A DNA stretch of 64,000 nucleotides from Methanobacterium aggregans. Its GTDB lineage: Archaea > Methanobacteriota > Methanobacteria > Methanobacteriales > Methanobacteriaceae. How positions within the stretch are numbered: position 1 is the stretch's first letter; each line of letters begins with the position of its first letter. The notes beneath the pieces are model-generated. The model did not search any database and was not told the origin of the DNA. It saw nothing but the letters and a program-made list of their open reading frames with translations. Both the position numbers and the translations under genes were made by a program. Below are positions 8,199 through 16,269 of this stretch, one piece after another. The stretch is from assembly GCF_017874455.1 (NCBI RefSeq), contig NZ_JAGGLN010000002.1, positions 397,929 through 461,928 of the forward strand, read 5' to 3'.

Positions 8199-8888
8199 TT
8201 ATGCTGCTACAACTGTCAATCCAGGTTTGCTTGAAGTTGCCCGGAACATGGAATTGTAACCGTAGCTTGAGTATGGAACATCCGCCCAACTACCACTCTG
8301 GTAGATCTGAACTGATCTGTGTCTTGATGAGTAAGCTGTACTGTACTGAACTATCCTTGCACTTATACCAGCTGCTTTGAGCTTGCTGTAAAGATAAGCA
8401 CTCATCGCCCAACAGTCTCCACTTCCAATACTCTGCATTGCAGCCGCTGTATGTGCTGAGCTGCTGTAGCCGTACCTTGCACCACTTTTAAGGATCTGAG
8501 CTGTGGTTGAAGAGGAACTGATACTGTAGGTTGTGGTCGTTGTTTTGGAAACAGACGCTGCTTTAGCTGTTTTGTAGTAAACCTTTTTGTAGGTCACGAC
8601 CTTCGTGTACTTGTAGTACTTCTTGTACTTGTAGTACTTTTTATGGTTCTTGTAGTAAGCTACTTTCTTGTAGTAAGCCACCTTCTTGTAGGTCACAACT
8701 TTCTTGTAATAGTAAGAAGCTGCACTGGCTTCTGCAACACTTCCACTGTTTCCATTTGAATTTAAACTAACTTTTTCTTGTACGCTTAGCGTACCTTGGC
8801 TCTGATCTCCTGCTCCCATTGATCCTGGGATAATGCAGATAGCAATAGCTACAGCAAATAGAAGTGCGCCAACATTAAGTCGCCTAAT
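8199..8888 (-). CDS. Secreted Lys/Tyr-repeat protein with transglutaminase-like domain (paralogue 2, AUU start)
   Basis: A 229-residue secreted protein and the most complete of the three paralogues. The ATT start at 8888 sits 7 bases after GGAGG and gives the signal peptide IRRLNVGALLFAVAIAICII; the ATG at 8819 has no ribosome-binding site. After the conserved DQSQGTLSVQEK segment comes a YKKV/YYKY repeat block (about 59-108), a Ser/Thr linker, and a fuller catalytic domain. It includes the helix ILKSGARYGYSSSAHTAAAM that paralogues 1 and 3 lack. Likely catalytic residues are Cys159 (GSGDCWAMS), His190 (SRHRSVQ) and Asp203 (SWADVPY). Function is inferred from the fold only; it could be a pseudomurein peptidase or a Lys-crosslinking enzyme. 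Confidence 0.78.
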   Translation of the reverse strand: MRRLNVGALLFAVAIAICIIPGSMGAGDQSQGTLSVQEKVSLNSNGNSGSVAEASAASYYYKKVVTYKKVAYYKKVAYYKNHKKYYKYKKYYKYTKVVTYKKVYYKTAKAASVSKTTTTTYSISSSSTTAQILKSGARYGYSSSAHTAAAMQSIGSGDCWAMSAYLYSKLKAAGISARIVQYSTAYSSRHRSVQIYQSGSWADVPYSSYGYNSMFRATSSKPGLTVVAA

Positions 8889-8960
8889 TATACCGCCTCC
8901 GAACCTATAATGCTTTGATTATAGGAATCTTTTTGGATAACATTAGGTCAACCTCAGGCA

Positions 8961-8968
8961 CATATAAA
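8961..8968 (-). promoter_or_regulatory. TATA box of paralogue 2
   Basis: The minus strand reads TTTATATG, 73 bases upstream of the ATT start. The sequence around it is nearly identical to that of paralogue 3, showing that the promoter was duplicated with the gene. Confidence 0.6.
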
Positions 8969-9010
8969 GGTTTTGATTTAATTTCCAAAAAACGGCCATT
9001 ATAGAGTCCC

Positions 9011-9030
9011 TTTTTAGATTTAAAACGCTT
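9011..9030. promoter_or_regulatory. Conserved 20-bp upstream element, copy 2
   Basis: tttttagatttaaaacgctt, about 43 bases upstream of the TATA box and identical to copy 3. It stands at the same distance from the promoter in all three paralogues. Confidence 0.55.
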
Positions 9031-9529
9031 TAAATGGATATTTAAATGAAGGATTTGGAAGAAGGTCATTTTATTGACACTTTTAAGAAACAACCATAGT
9101 TTTAGGACTGTTTCAAAAAAATAAGCCCATTCAATATGTTTTTGTTTGCAGTTACCCCACCGTAATCAATTGACAAATAATATTTAAACTCCGTTGACTT
9201 TAAAAAGTTTTTTTAAGAGCTTTTTTGATTCAAAGAGGGATTTATAAATAAATAAATAAAAAATAACTCATTTGAGAAGTTTTTTAAAATTTGAACTGAA
9301 TCCTGATATAACGAACAAAATGCTTCTTTATTGAAGATGTTCATGGTTTGGAAGTTATTACTAAGGATCATGCCAGATGAATTGGTTATGAACTGTTCAA
9401 TGATCATCATCCATGCAGGTAGAAAAAAAGCTTATTAAACCTTATTAAAATTTTATTAAAAATATTTCATTAAATAATTCCGAAATGGAATGAAACATGA
9501 ACCATTCAAACAATTAAAATAGAAAATAT
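9031..9529. other. AT-rich spacer between paralogues 2 and 3
   Basis: No coding frame with a ribosome-binding site is seen. It is AT-rich, with several A runs and no convincing repeats. Confidence 0.45.
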
Positions 9530-9554
9530 GGGGGACAGATCCCTCTGCCCTCCC
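9530..9554 (-). terminator. GC-rich hairpin terminator of paralogue 3
   Basis: On the minus strand GGGAGGGCAGA pairs with TCTGTCCCCC around a GGGA loop (10 bp, one bulged A, one G-U pair). ATATTTTCTATTTT follows. It lies about 130 bases after the stop codon and is by far the most GC-rich structure in the neighbourhood. Confidence 0.65.
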
Positions 9555-9680
9555 AAGTACGTTTATATTCCCTATATCTCACTGAACTTCAATGTTTTTC
9601 TCTGTTACCATATGGGCAACGATACATTGGGTATGCTTGATGCAATACCATCTGAGCTCGAGTTTTCACTTGTAAAACAC

Positions 9681-10277
9681 TTAATTTGTACTTACCACAA
9701 ACATTCCAGGTTTCGAAGATGTTGCGTAGTATACCTTTTTGTAACCATTGGCTTTGTAGTTGTAGTCAACCCATTTACCGTTCTTGTACAGCTGAATAGA
9801 TCTGTGCCTTGAGGACAGACTTGTTCTGTACTGTATGATCCTAGCTTTAACATGGGCTTTGGTTAGTTGACTCATTAGAACTGCACTGTTAGTCCAACAG
9901 TCACCTACACCCTTACCTGAAGAGGAGTAAGAGTAAGTGTAAACTGATGCTGCTTTCACTGATCTGTAGACCTTCTTGTAGGAGGTAACCTTCTTGTACT
10001 TGTAGTACTTCTTGTATTTGTAGTACTTTTTATGGTGTTTGTAGTAAGCTACTTTCTTGTAGTAAGCCACCTTTTTGTAGTAGGTAACTTTCTTGTAGTA
10101 GTAAGAAGCTGCACTGGCTTGTGCAACACTTCCACTGTTTCCATTGGAATTTAAACTAATTTTATCTTGTACGCTTAACGTACCTTGGCTCTGATCTATG
10201 GTTCCCAATGATCCTGGGACAATACATATAGCAAAAGCTAATGCACATAGAAGTGCGCCAATATGTAGTCGCCTAAT
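9681..10277 (-). CDS. Secreted Lys/Tyr-repeat protein with transglutaminase-like domain (paralogue 3, AUU start)
   Basis: A 198-residue secreted protein. The start is ATT 10277, 7 bases after GGAGG, giving the signal peptide IRRLHIGALLCALAFAICIV. Here the codon matching the internal ATG of the other two is TTG (10208), so that ATG is not a conserved start. The repeat block (YYYKKV, YKKVAYY, KYYKYKKYYKY) is nearly identical to paralogue 2. The catalytic part (Cys127 in GVGDCWTNS, His158 in SRHRSIQ, Asp171 in KWVDYNY) follows paralogue 1, including the loss of the pre-Cys helix. The gene is thus a mosaic. A cell-wall role is inferred as for its neighbours. Confidence 0.75.
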   Translation of the reverse strand: MRRLHIGALLCALAFAICIVPGSLGTIDQSQGTLSVQDKISLNSNGNSGSVAQASAASYYYKKVTYYKKVAYYKKVAYYKHHKKYYKYKKYYKYKKVTSYKKVYRSVKAASVYTYSYSSSGKGVGDCWTNSAVLMSQLTKAHVKARIIQYRTSLSSRHRSIQLYKNGKWVDYNYKANGYKKVYYATSSKPGMFVVSTN

Positions 10278-10347
10278 TATACCGCCTCCATACCTATAAT
10301 ACTTTGATTATAGGAATCTTTGGATACAATGGGATCATCGTCGTGCA

Positions 10348-10355
10348 TATATAAA
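10348..10355 (-). promoter_or_regulatory. TATA box of paralogue 3
   Basis: The minus strand reads TTTATATA, 71 bases upstream of the ATT start, in a promoter region nearly identical to that of paralogue 2. Confidence 0.6.
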
Positions 10356-10397
10356 GGTTTTGATTTAATTTCCAAAAAAAGGCACGTAGCATGCTCT

Positions 10398-10417
10398 TTT
10401 TTAGATTTAAAACGCTT
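10398..10417. promoter_or_regulatory. Conserved 20-bp upstream element, copy 3
   Basis: tttttagatttaaaacgctt, identical to the copy at 9011-9030 and in the same position relative to the TATA box. Confidence 0.55.
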
Positions 10418-11101
10418 TCTGAGGTTATTGAAGTAGATGATCTTGGATAAGGATTATCCATTGTTATTTCTAGTAAATCAGCTTATTTTAAAGTCCATTC
10501 CTCCAAAATACCCATATGCGATCCTTTTGTAGAGAGGTAAATACATTCCGATTGAACTATAATTTATGAAATTCCTTTTTTTAAATAGATATCTTGTTTT
10601 TAGGGATTAAATAACCATATAACCATTTAAAACAGAGATAGCCCTAAATCAGATTATTCTAAAAGGATTTAATATAAAATTTAAAAATCTTAATAAAAGC
10701 CTTGAAAGCTTGAAAAAATCGCCTAAAATTTTACATAATTTCAAAGGATTCCTATTAACATGCATTATTAAAAGTATGAATTTATTGAGTGATGAATCAT
10801 CCAGATAGATGTGAATTATGGCACGAACATATATAGATTCCATGAAAAATGGTGATTCTTACTAAATTTTCCAAGGGGTTTTTAGTAGATTTATATTACT
10901 TTACAGAGAATTAATATTAATTTTTATATTGATTTTTATTGAAAACATCACGGATCTTTAAGGATCTTTTGATTTACACAACTACCGAATAGACACATCT
11001 ATATATATATTACAAAGCAACTCACCAACAATTCATTATAAATATAATACAATCCAATTTTAATGAAACGTAGTCTACGTTATAAAGAATTATTTTGAAT
11101 G
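10418..11101. other. Long AT-rich spacer
   Basis: About 680 bases with no supported gene; the short open frames here lack ribosome-binding sites. The right part holds TATA-like stretches (for example near 11000-11013 and 11080-11087) for the gene starting at 11134. Confidence 0.45.
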
Positions 11102-11133
11102 TTATATTTTAATATCACAAATTGAATGATACT

Positions 11134-12048
11134 ATGCTGCTTAAAGATGAAGATAAAAGGGACCTCGAAAAGAAGGGTTACAGATTTGCAGGTGAACACA
11201 GACATGCAGCTGCAAAGGTCTGCCACTGGACCCGTAAAAGTCTGGTGGATGAAGGAGTATGTTACAAAGAAAGGTTCTATGGTATCAAAAGCCACAGATG
11301 TCTCCAGATGTCCCCAAGCATTCCATTCTGTCACCATAAATGTCTCTTCTGCTGGAGGGATGTTTCCATAACCAAGACAGAGTGGGTTGAAGAGTACGAT
11401 GAACCAAAAACCATTATAGATGACTGCATTGAGAATCAGAGAAATCTTCTCTGCGGCTACTTTGGAAACTCAAAGGCCAACATGAAAAAACTTCAGGAAG
11501 CCCAGGATCCTAAAAATGCTGCAATATCCCTTGCAGGAGAACCCATGCTCTACCCAGAAATAGATGGACTTCTTGAAGAGTTTAAAAGAAGAGACTTCAC
11601 AACCTTTCTCGTTACCAATGGAATGACACCCTCTAAACTGAAAGAACTTGAAACAGAACCCACCCAACTCTACGTGTCCCTCGATGCACCCAATGAAAAG
11701 GATTATAAAAGCCTGTGCCAACCACAGGTTGATAATGGTTGGAAGCTTCTGAATGAATCCCTTGAACTTTTATCAAGCTTCGATTGTAGAACAGTTCTCA
11801 GAACAACCTGCGTTAAGGGCTACAACATGATGAAACCTGAAGGTTATGCAGAACTAATCAGAAGGAGCAATCCAGATTTTGTTGAGATAAAGGCATACAT
11901 GTACGTTGGAAATTCCAGGCAGCGCCTTGAACTTGGAAACATGCCTTCCTTCAGTGAGGTTAAAGAATTTGCAGAATCTGTTGCAAAATTATGCGGCAGA
12001 GAAGTGGTTGATGAAGCCTATGAAAGCCGTGTTGTTCTCCTATCATGA
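11134..12048 (+). CDS. taw1: tRNA 4-demethylwyosine synthase (radical SAM, Taw1/TYW1 type)
   Basis: Radical-SAM enzyme that condenses pyruvate with N1-methylguanosine-37 of tRNA-Phe to form the tricyclic wyosine base. It has 304 residues, close to other archaeal members. The radical-SAM cluster motif is FCHHKCLFCW (C-x3-C-x2-C). Family features include the N-terminal RFAGEHRHAAAKVCHWTRK, SLAGEPMLYPEI, VTNGMTP and the C-terminal FVEIKAYMYVGNSR. The ATG at 11134 is chosen because a TTATATTTT box about 30 bases upstream would make the mRNA leaderless; a TTG at 11122 would add four residues. No ribosome-binding site is seen. It stands alone, with no operon partner. Confidence 0.93.
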   Translation: MLLKDEDKRDLEKKGYRFAGEHRHAAAKVCHWTRKSLVDEGVCYKERFYGIKSHRCLQMSPSIPFCHHKCLFCWRDVSITKTEWVEEYDEPKTIIDDCIENQRNLLCGYFGNSKANMKKLQEAQDPKNAAISLAGEPMLYPEIDGLLEEFKRRDFTTFLVTNGMTPSKLKELETEPTQLYVSLDAPNEKDYKSLCQPQVDNGWKLLNESLELLSSFDCRTVLRTTCVKGYNMMKPEGYAELIRRSNPDFVEIKAYMYVGNSRQRLELGNMPSFSEVKEFAESVAKLCGREVVDEAYESRVVLLS

Positions 12049-12333
12049 TTTTAGTTAATATATGATATTTATATTATCTATAATCTACATTTCAACGGTT
12101 TTATGTGATTACATCATCCATTACATTTGATTATTTCATTTTTTGATTATTTCATTTTAATCATTACTCTCTGAATTCATGATTCATTTTAGGATTGCAT
12201 TCAACTATTTTTTTTAATAATTCAAATCCAAGTTTTTATAGGAATTAAAAATGATTTTAGGAATTTATACACTCCACAAAATTTAATTAAGATATTAATC
12301 ATAAGTACATGAAAATATGAAAGGAGTGTTAAC
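12049..12333. other. Spacer upstream of the DUF1002 gene
   Basis: AT-rich. An imperfect direct repeat of ttgattatttcatttt lies near 12125-12165. No gene is supported. Confidence 0.35.
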
Positions 12334-13206
12334 ATGAAGAAACTAGCAGTTGGATTGATTTTGATACTCGTATCTTTAAGTCCCATATACGCCACTTCAG
12401 GATTTGCAGTAACCTACGGTGAGGCAACTTACTCAAACCCTGCCTGGAAAAATTCAGTTACAAGTTACTTCCAGTCCCACACAGATAAAAACATCAGCGA
12501 TGCAACTTCAAAGGTTATTACTGCATCTGAAGTGAATACCGTGTCCAAGGGTGTTACAGGGAAAACTTACAGCTCAAGTCAGATATATTCCTGTGCAATG
12601 GTGGATCTCAGCTACTCAAATGGAATAAAGATCGTGGTGGATAAAAGTAAGATAAGTGTTGTAACACCTAAAATGTATGCAAATGCACTTAAATCAACTG
12701 GAATAACAAATGGATACGTTGTTGTAACATCACCAGTCACTGCTTCAGGTGAATCTGCACTTGCAGGTGTGCTTAAATCCTACGAAATTGCAGTTGGAAC
12801 TTCAATACCAGAACAGGCTAAAAAAGCAGCCACCGAAGAACTTTACACTGAAACACAGATAGTTAACCAGACAGGACAGAGTGGAGATAACGTGGCAACC
12901 CTCTTCGATAAGGTGAAGACTGAAGCAACGAACCAGAACACCCAGGATCCTGCCCAGATAAAAGTTATAGTCGTGAACATTGCAAACAACATGAACATCA
13001 ACCTAACGGATAGCCAGGCCCAGCAAATTGCAGATGCAGTTGCAGGTTCTCTGCAGGCTCAGTCAAGTCTTACTGACTTTAAGAATCAACTTCAAAGTGT
13101 TACAGATCAGGCCAGTCAGTCAAGTGGAATACTGAATCAGATATGGAATTATCTACAGGGACTTTATGATTATTTGGCAGGGGTTGTCTCAGGTCAAAGT
13201 CTGTGA
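12334..13206 (+). CDS. Predicted secreted protein, DUF1002 family
   Basis: A 290-residue protein with a signal peptide (MKKLAVGLILILVSLSPIYATSGFA) and a mature part of the DUF1002 type, a family of exported proteins of unknown function found in Firmicutes and methanogens. The sequence is Ser/Thr/Gln-rich with helical stretches (TATEELYTETQIVNQTG-like segment, then VVNIANNMNINLTDSQAQQI). It ends in an amphipathic or weakly hydrophobic tail (IWNYLQGLYDYLAGVVSG) that may attach to the membrane. The ATG has a GGAGTG site 8 bases upstream. No enzyme motif is visible. It may be a single-gene unit, since the next gene is 280 bases on. Confidence 0.85.
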   Translation: MKKLAVGLILILVSLSPIYATSGFAVTYGEATYSNPAWKNSVTSYFQSHTDKNISDATSKVITASEVNTVSKGVTGKTYSSSQIYSCAMVDLSYSNGIKIVVDKSKISVVTPKMYANALKSTGITNGYVVVTSPVTASGESALAGVLKSYEIAVGTSIPEQAKKAATEELYTETQIVNQTGQSGDNVATLFDKVKTEATNQNTQDPAQIKVIVVNIANNMNINLTDSQAQQIADAVAGSLQAQSSLTDFKNQLQSVTDQASQSSGILNQIWNYLQGLYDYLAGVVSGQSL

Positions 13207-13488
13207 TCCCCACATCTCTTTTTTAAATATCCTTTAAATTTGGTTGAATAATCACATCAAGGTATCAAATCCCATGAAATTATGAATGAAAAGGGTATGG
13301 ATGGAATGAATCCCTTGAATAAATTAAACTGCCTTAAAGAAAATTAGATAGATACAATATTAACTGTGCAAAGATAATTTAAAAGTGAACCAATTATAAT
13401 TATAATCCTGTAATACATTAAAAAAAATCAAAGAATAATTCCTTTAATTACAGATCATATTATTAGTACTGATTTAATAGTGATAAAC

Positions 13489-14571
13489 ATGCTTATAGCT
13501 CAAAACCATCTTCAGCTCATATTGGAAGTCGCAATAATGATTCATGTTGGAGTACTTCTCCTTTTCAATATAATAACCATCCCATTGAGTATGGTTCTCT
13601 TCCTTTCATTGTTATTAACTGCCCTACTGGCACTGGTATTTGGATTGGATGCAACCTTCCTTTTTTTACCATTTCTCTCGCACCATGAATTCACCCACCC
13701 CTTCGGCCCTCTGGCTGTTTTTGGATGGGTAACCCTTGCTGCATCTGCAAGTCTCTTGAGTGAAGTGGACATTAAATCATCGTCCATCAAGGCACTTTCT
13801 TACATCCTTTTCTTTGTTATAGCAGTTGCAGGAGGCCTTATGCACAGATCATTCCTGTTACTGTGGTTCCTTGGATGGATCATTGGAACCGTTATAATGT
13901 CCAAGAGCTTCAAAAGAACGTCTCAAATTACTCCAAAAAGAGTAATAGGCCTGTTAATTGTGGCTTTGGGAAGTTTTGGAGTGCTGGAACTGTTTTCAAG
14001 GATCTTCAACAAAGCCGTGCTGAGCCCACTCTTGAGAATTTCACGTCTTGAAGATAATGCAATGCCCAGCCTAGGTATGGTTGTTCATAACACCACATTC
14101 TGGGGGCATGTGCAGGGTTCCTGCTACTGGGGAGCCAACTGTCTTGGAGGATCCGATGGCTACATATCCCTCCCAATGAACCTCATAAATTTATTCACAC
14201 TTCCACTTCCACTCTTCTTTGGAGTGCTTGTTACAAAAAAGGATGTAATAGATTACATGCTCCCTGGAATATTTGGAATAGCATTCGACTTTGGATACGG
14301 AAGTTTAATACTCTTCCTTGGCTGGTGCCTCCTTGTAATGTTCACAGGATTTTACATACTCAGGAAATATAGAAGCACACGTAAAAATGGGAGTAGAAGA
14401 TATCTGGGCCGTGAAGCACTTTTAATAGGTGCTCTGACAGCATTCATTTGCCAGACCATCATAGGACTGTTCCTCTTTAACAGAACCATCAATGGATCTG
14501 CAATGCTGACTTACATGATGCTTTCAGCACTTGTTATGGCCCATGTTGTTAACGTTAAAACTAGAGTGTGA
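13489..14571 (+). CDS. Polytopic membrane protein of unknown function
   Basis: About 360 residues with roughly nine to ten hydrophobic segments, so an integral membrane protein. I do not recognise the family. Between the two halves lies an outward-looking loop with two cysteines and Gly-rich sequence (GHVQGSCYWGANCLGG), and a basic cytoplasmic loop (RKYRSTRKNGSRRYLGR) precedes the last two helices. The HHEFTHPFG segment in the first half could bind metal but is not a known motif. The ATG at 13489 is chosen over an in-frame GTG at 13480; neither has a clear ribosome-binding site. The topology would fit a transporter or a cell-envelope enzyme. Confidence 0.7.
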   Translation: MLIAQNHLQLILEVAIMIHVGVLLLFNIITIPLSMVLFLSLLLTALLALVFGLDATFLFLPFLSHHEFTHPFGPLAVFGWVTLAASASLLSEVDIKSSSIKALSYILFFVIAVAGGLMHRSFLLLWFLGWIIGTVIMSKSFKRTSQITPKRVIGLLIVALGSFGVLELFSRIFNKAVLSPLLRISRLEDNAMPSLGMVVHNTTFWGHVQGSCYWGANCLGGSDGYISLPMNLINLFTLPLPLFFGVLVTKKDVIDYMLPGIFGIAFDFGYGSLILFLGWCLLVMFTGFYILRKYRSTRKNGSRRYLGREALLIGALTAFICQTIIGLFLFNRTINGSAMLTYMMLSALVMAHVVNVKTRV

Positions 14572-15153
14572 TTTAAAGATTTAGAACAATTAATAATTGA
14601 AATCAGGTAGGTTTCAATTTATTAAGTTTTTGTACTGGAAATTAGTTCTTTTACTAAGTAAACTACCTTATTCCATTATTTTATTGGCCAATAGTCTAAT
14701 TCTAAAAATCATAATATCAGTATCCTAGGAATTATTTTTTTACCTTAACTTTTTTAGCCAAATGAATTTTAAAGAAATATTGAATTAAAGCATAGAGAAA
14801 TAAATTAAAAATTAAAATAATTAAAAATTAAAATAATTAAAAATTAAAATAAAACTTTTCTGAATTAAAAGAATTGACATGAAAAGTGGGTAATAATACT
14901 CTTCAGTATGTCTAACTTCAGGTGTAACATCCTTAACTTATGAAGATTCTAGGTATATACCACTCATTCTTGATAGGTGGGATGAAGTGGATCATTGAAT
15001 TTAAACAACAACAACTCTCAGAATTAATGACGTTCCATATTGAACTATGTGAAATATTAAGAGTTCTTTTAAAATAAAAGTAGGAAAAGGATTAGGTTAA
15101 AATGAAAGGATGGGTTGAAAAAGATATTTGAAAAATGTTAAAATAAAAGGTGT
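14572..15153. other. AT-rich spacer with a short tandem repeat
   Basis: About 580 bases between converging genes. No gene is supported. It contains three perfect copies of a 16-bp unit at 14805-14852, listed separately. Confidence 0.45.
14805..14852. repeat. Three perfect tandem copies of a 16-bp AT-only unit
   Basis: The unit ttaaaaattaaaataa occurs at 14805-14820, 14821-14836 and 14837-14852. It is composed only of A and T and lies in a non-coding spacer. This is a simple-sequence repeat, likely slippage-prone. Confidence 0.9.
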
Positions 15154-16269
15154 TCAAGTCATGGACTTGCAGATGTCAACTGCCTTTTTTGCAGCTTCTT
15201 CCATGGAAGTTTCGAATGAAAGTCCTGCTTCAGCAAGTATTTTCTGACCTTCCTCTTCATTTGTACCTGTTAACCTTATGACAATTGGAACTTTACGGTT
15301 GGAAGAGTTCATAACATCAAGAACACCCCTTGCAACATCATCAGCCCGAGTTATACCACCCAACACATTTAAAAACACAACTTTGACATTTTCATCTGAG
15401 ATAACAATGTTCAACGCCTTTGCAATACTCTCTTCCGATGCACCACCACCTATATCCAGGAAAGTGGCAGGTTTACCTCCATAAATGTGTAACATGTCCA
15501 TTCCACTGAGTGTAAGGCCTGCACCGTTTCCAATAACCGCAATATTTCCCTTGAGTTTAACGTATGCAAATTCAGGTTTATGCACATGTTCAAGTTCTGC
15601 AAGCTTTTTCTGCCTGTAAAAAGCATCATCATCCACTTCAAATTTAGCATCAGCTGCAAAAAGTTCCTCCCCTGTAAATACTAGGGGGTTTATTTCAGCT
15701 ATGGTTAAATCATAGTCCTTAAATGCCTGGAAGAGTTTCCAAATTATTGAACCAACCTTGGAGATCAAGTGGCTTGGAACACCCATTTTAATGGCAACTT
15801 CCCTTGCCTGGTAGGGTAAAAACTCTTCAAGTGGGTTTAAATAGTACTTGATTATTTTTTCAGGGGTTTTCTTGGCAACTTCCTCAATATCCACACCACC
15901 CTGAAGACTTGCCAGTACCAGAGGTTTTTTGGTTGACCTGTCCAAAACAACACTGACATAAAATTCTGATTGGATGTTCAGTTTTTCCTCCACAAGCACT
16001 ATTTCAACAGGTTCTCCATTCACCTCTGATCCAAGAAGCCCTTCTGCTACAACGTAAGCTTCAGCTGGTGTTTCTGCAAATTTTATTCCCCCAGCTTTAC
16101 CCCTACCCCCTACAAGTACCTGGGATTTGATGGCAACAGGTTTTCCTATAGTTTCAGCTGCTTTTTGAGCTTTCTCTGGGTTTTCTGCAATGATACTCTC
16201 AGGCACAGGAATTCCCTCTACCTGAAATATTTTTTTAGCTATGTACTCATGAATTTTCAAGTTAATCAT
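15154..16269 (-). CDS. sucC: Succinyl-CoA synthetase (ADP-forming), beta subunit
   Basis: The ATP-grasp subunit of succinyl-CoA synthetase, which in methanogens makes succinyl-CoA for reductive carboxylation to 2-oxoglutarate. It has 371 residues. Visible are the N-terminal MINLKIHEYIAKKIF, VLVGGRGKAGGIKFA (ATP-grasp), LTIAEINPLVF, and the C-terminal GNGAGLTLSGMDML and FLNVLGGITRADDVA. The start ATG overlaps the end of korC by 8 bases, so they are translationally coupled. As last gene of korDABC-sucC it links succinyl-CoA directly to the oxidoreductase that uses it. No alpha subunit lies nearby. Confidence 0.96.
   Translation of the reverse strand: MINLKIHEYIAKKIFQVEGIPVPESIIAENPEKAQKAAETIGKPVAIKSQVLVGGRGKAGGIKFAETPAEAYVVAEGLLGSEVNGEPVEIVLVEEKLNIQSEFYVSVVLDRSTKKPLVLASLQGGVDIEEVAKKTPEKIIKYYLNPLEEFLPYQAREVAIKMGVPSHLISKVGSIIWKLFQAFKDYDLTIAEINPLVFTGEELFAADAKFEVDDDAFYRQKKLAELEHVHKPEFAYVKLKGNIAVIGNGAGLTLSGMDMLHIYGGKPATFLDIGGGASEESIAKALNIVISDENVKVVFLNVLGGITRADDVARGVLDVMNSSNRKVPIVIRLTGTNEEEGQKILAEAGLSFETSMEEAAKKAVDICKSMT

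Noticed and set aside
9528..9812. Plus-strand open frame of 94 codons
   Set aside because: It begins inside the terminator hairpin of paralogue 3 and runs antisense through its coding sequence; its hydrophobic, Cys-rich translation is that of a shadow frame.
10649..10843. 64-codon minus-strand frame in the long spacer
   Set aside because: Composition follows the AT-rich background (many Ile, Leu, Phe, Asn), with no ribosome-binding site and no promoter.
13542..13790. 82-codon minus-strand frame
   Set aside because: It is antisense to the membrane-protein gene and has no start signals.
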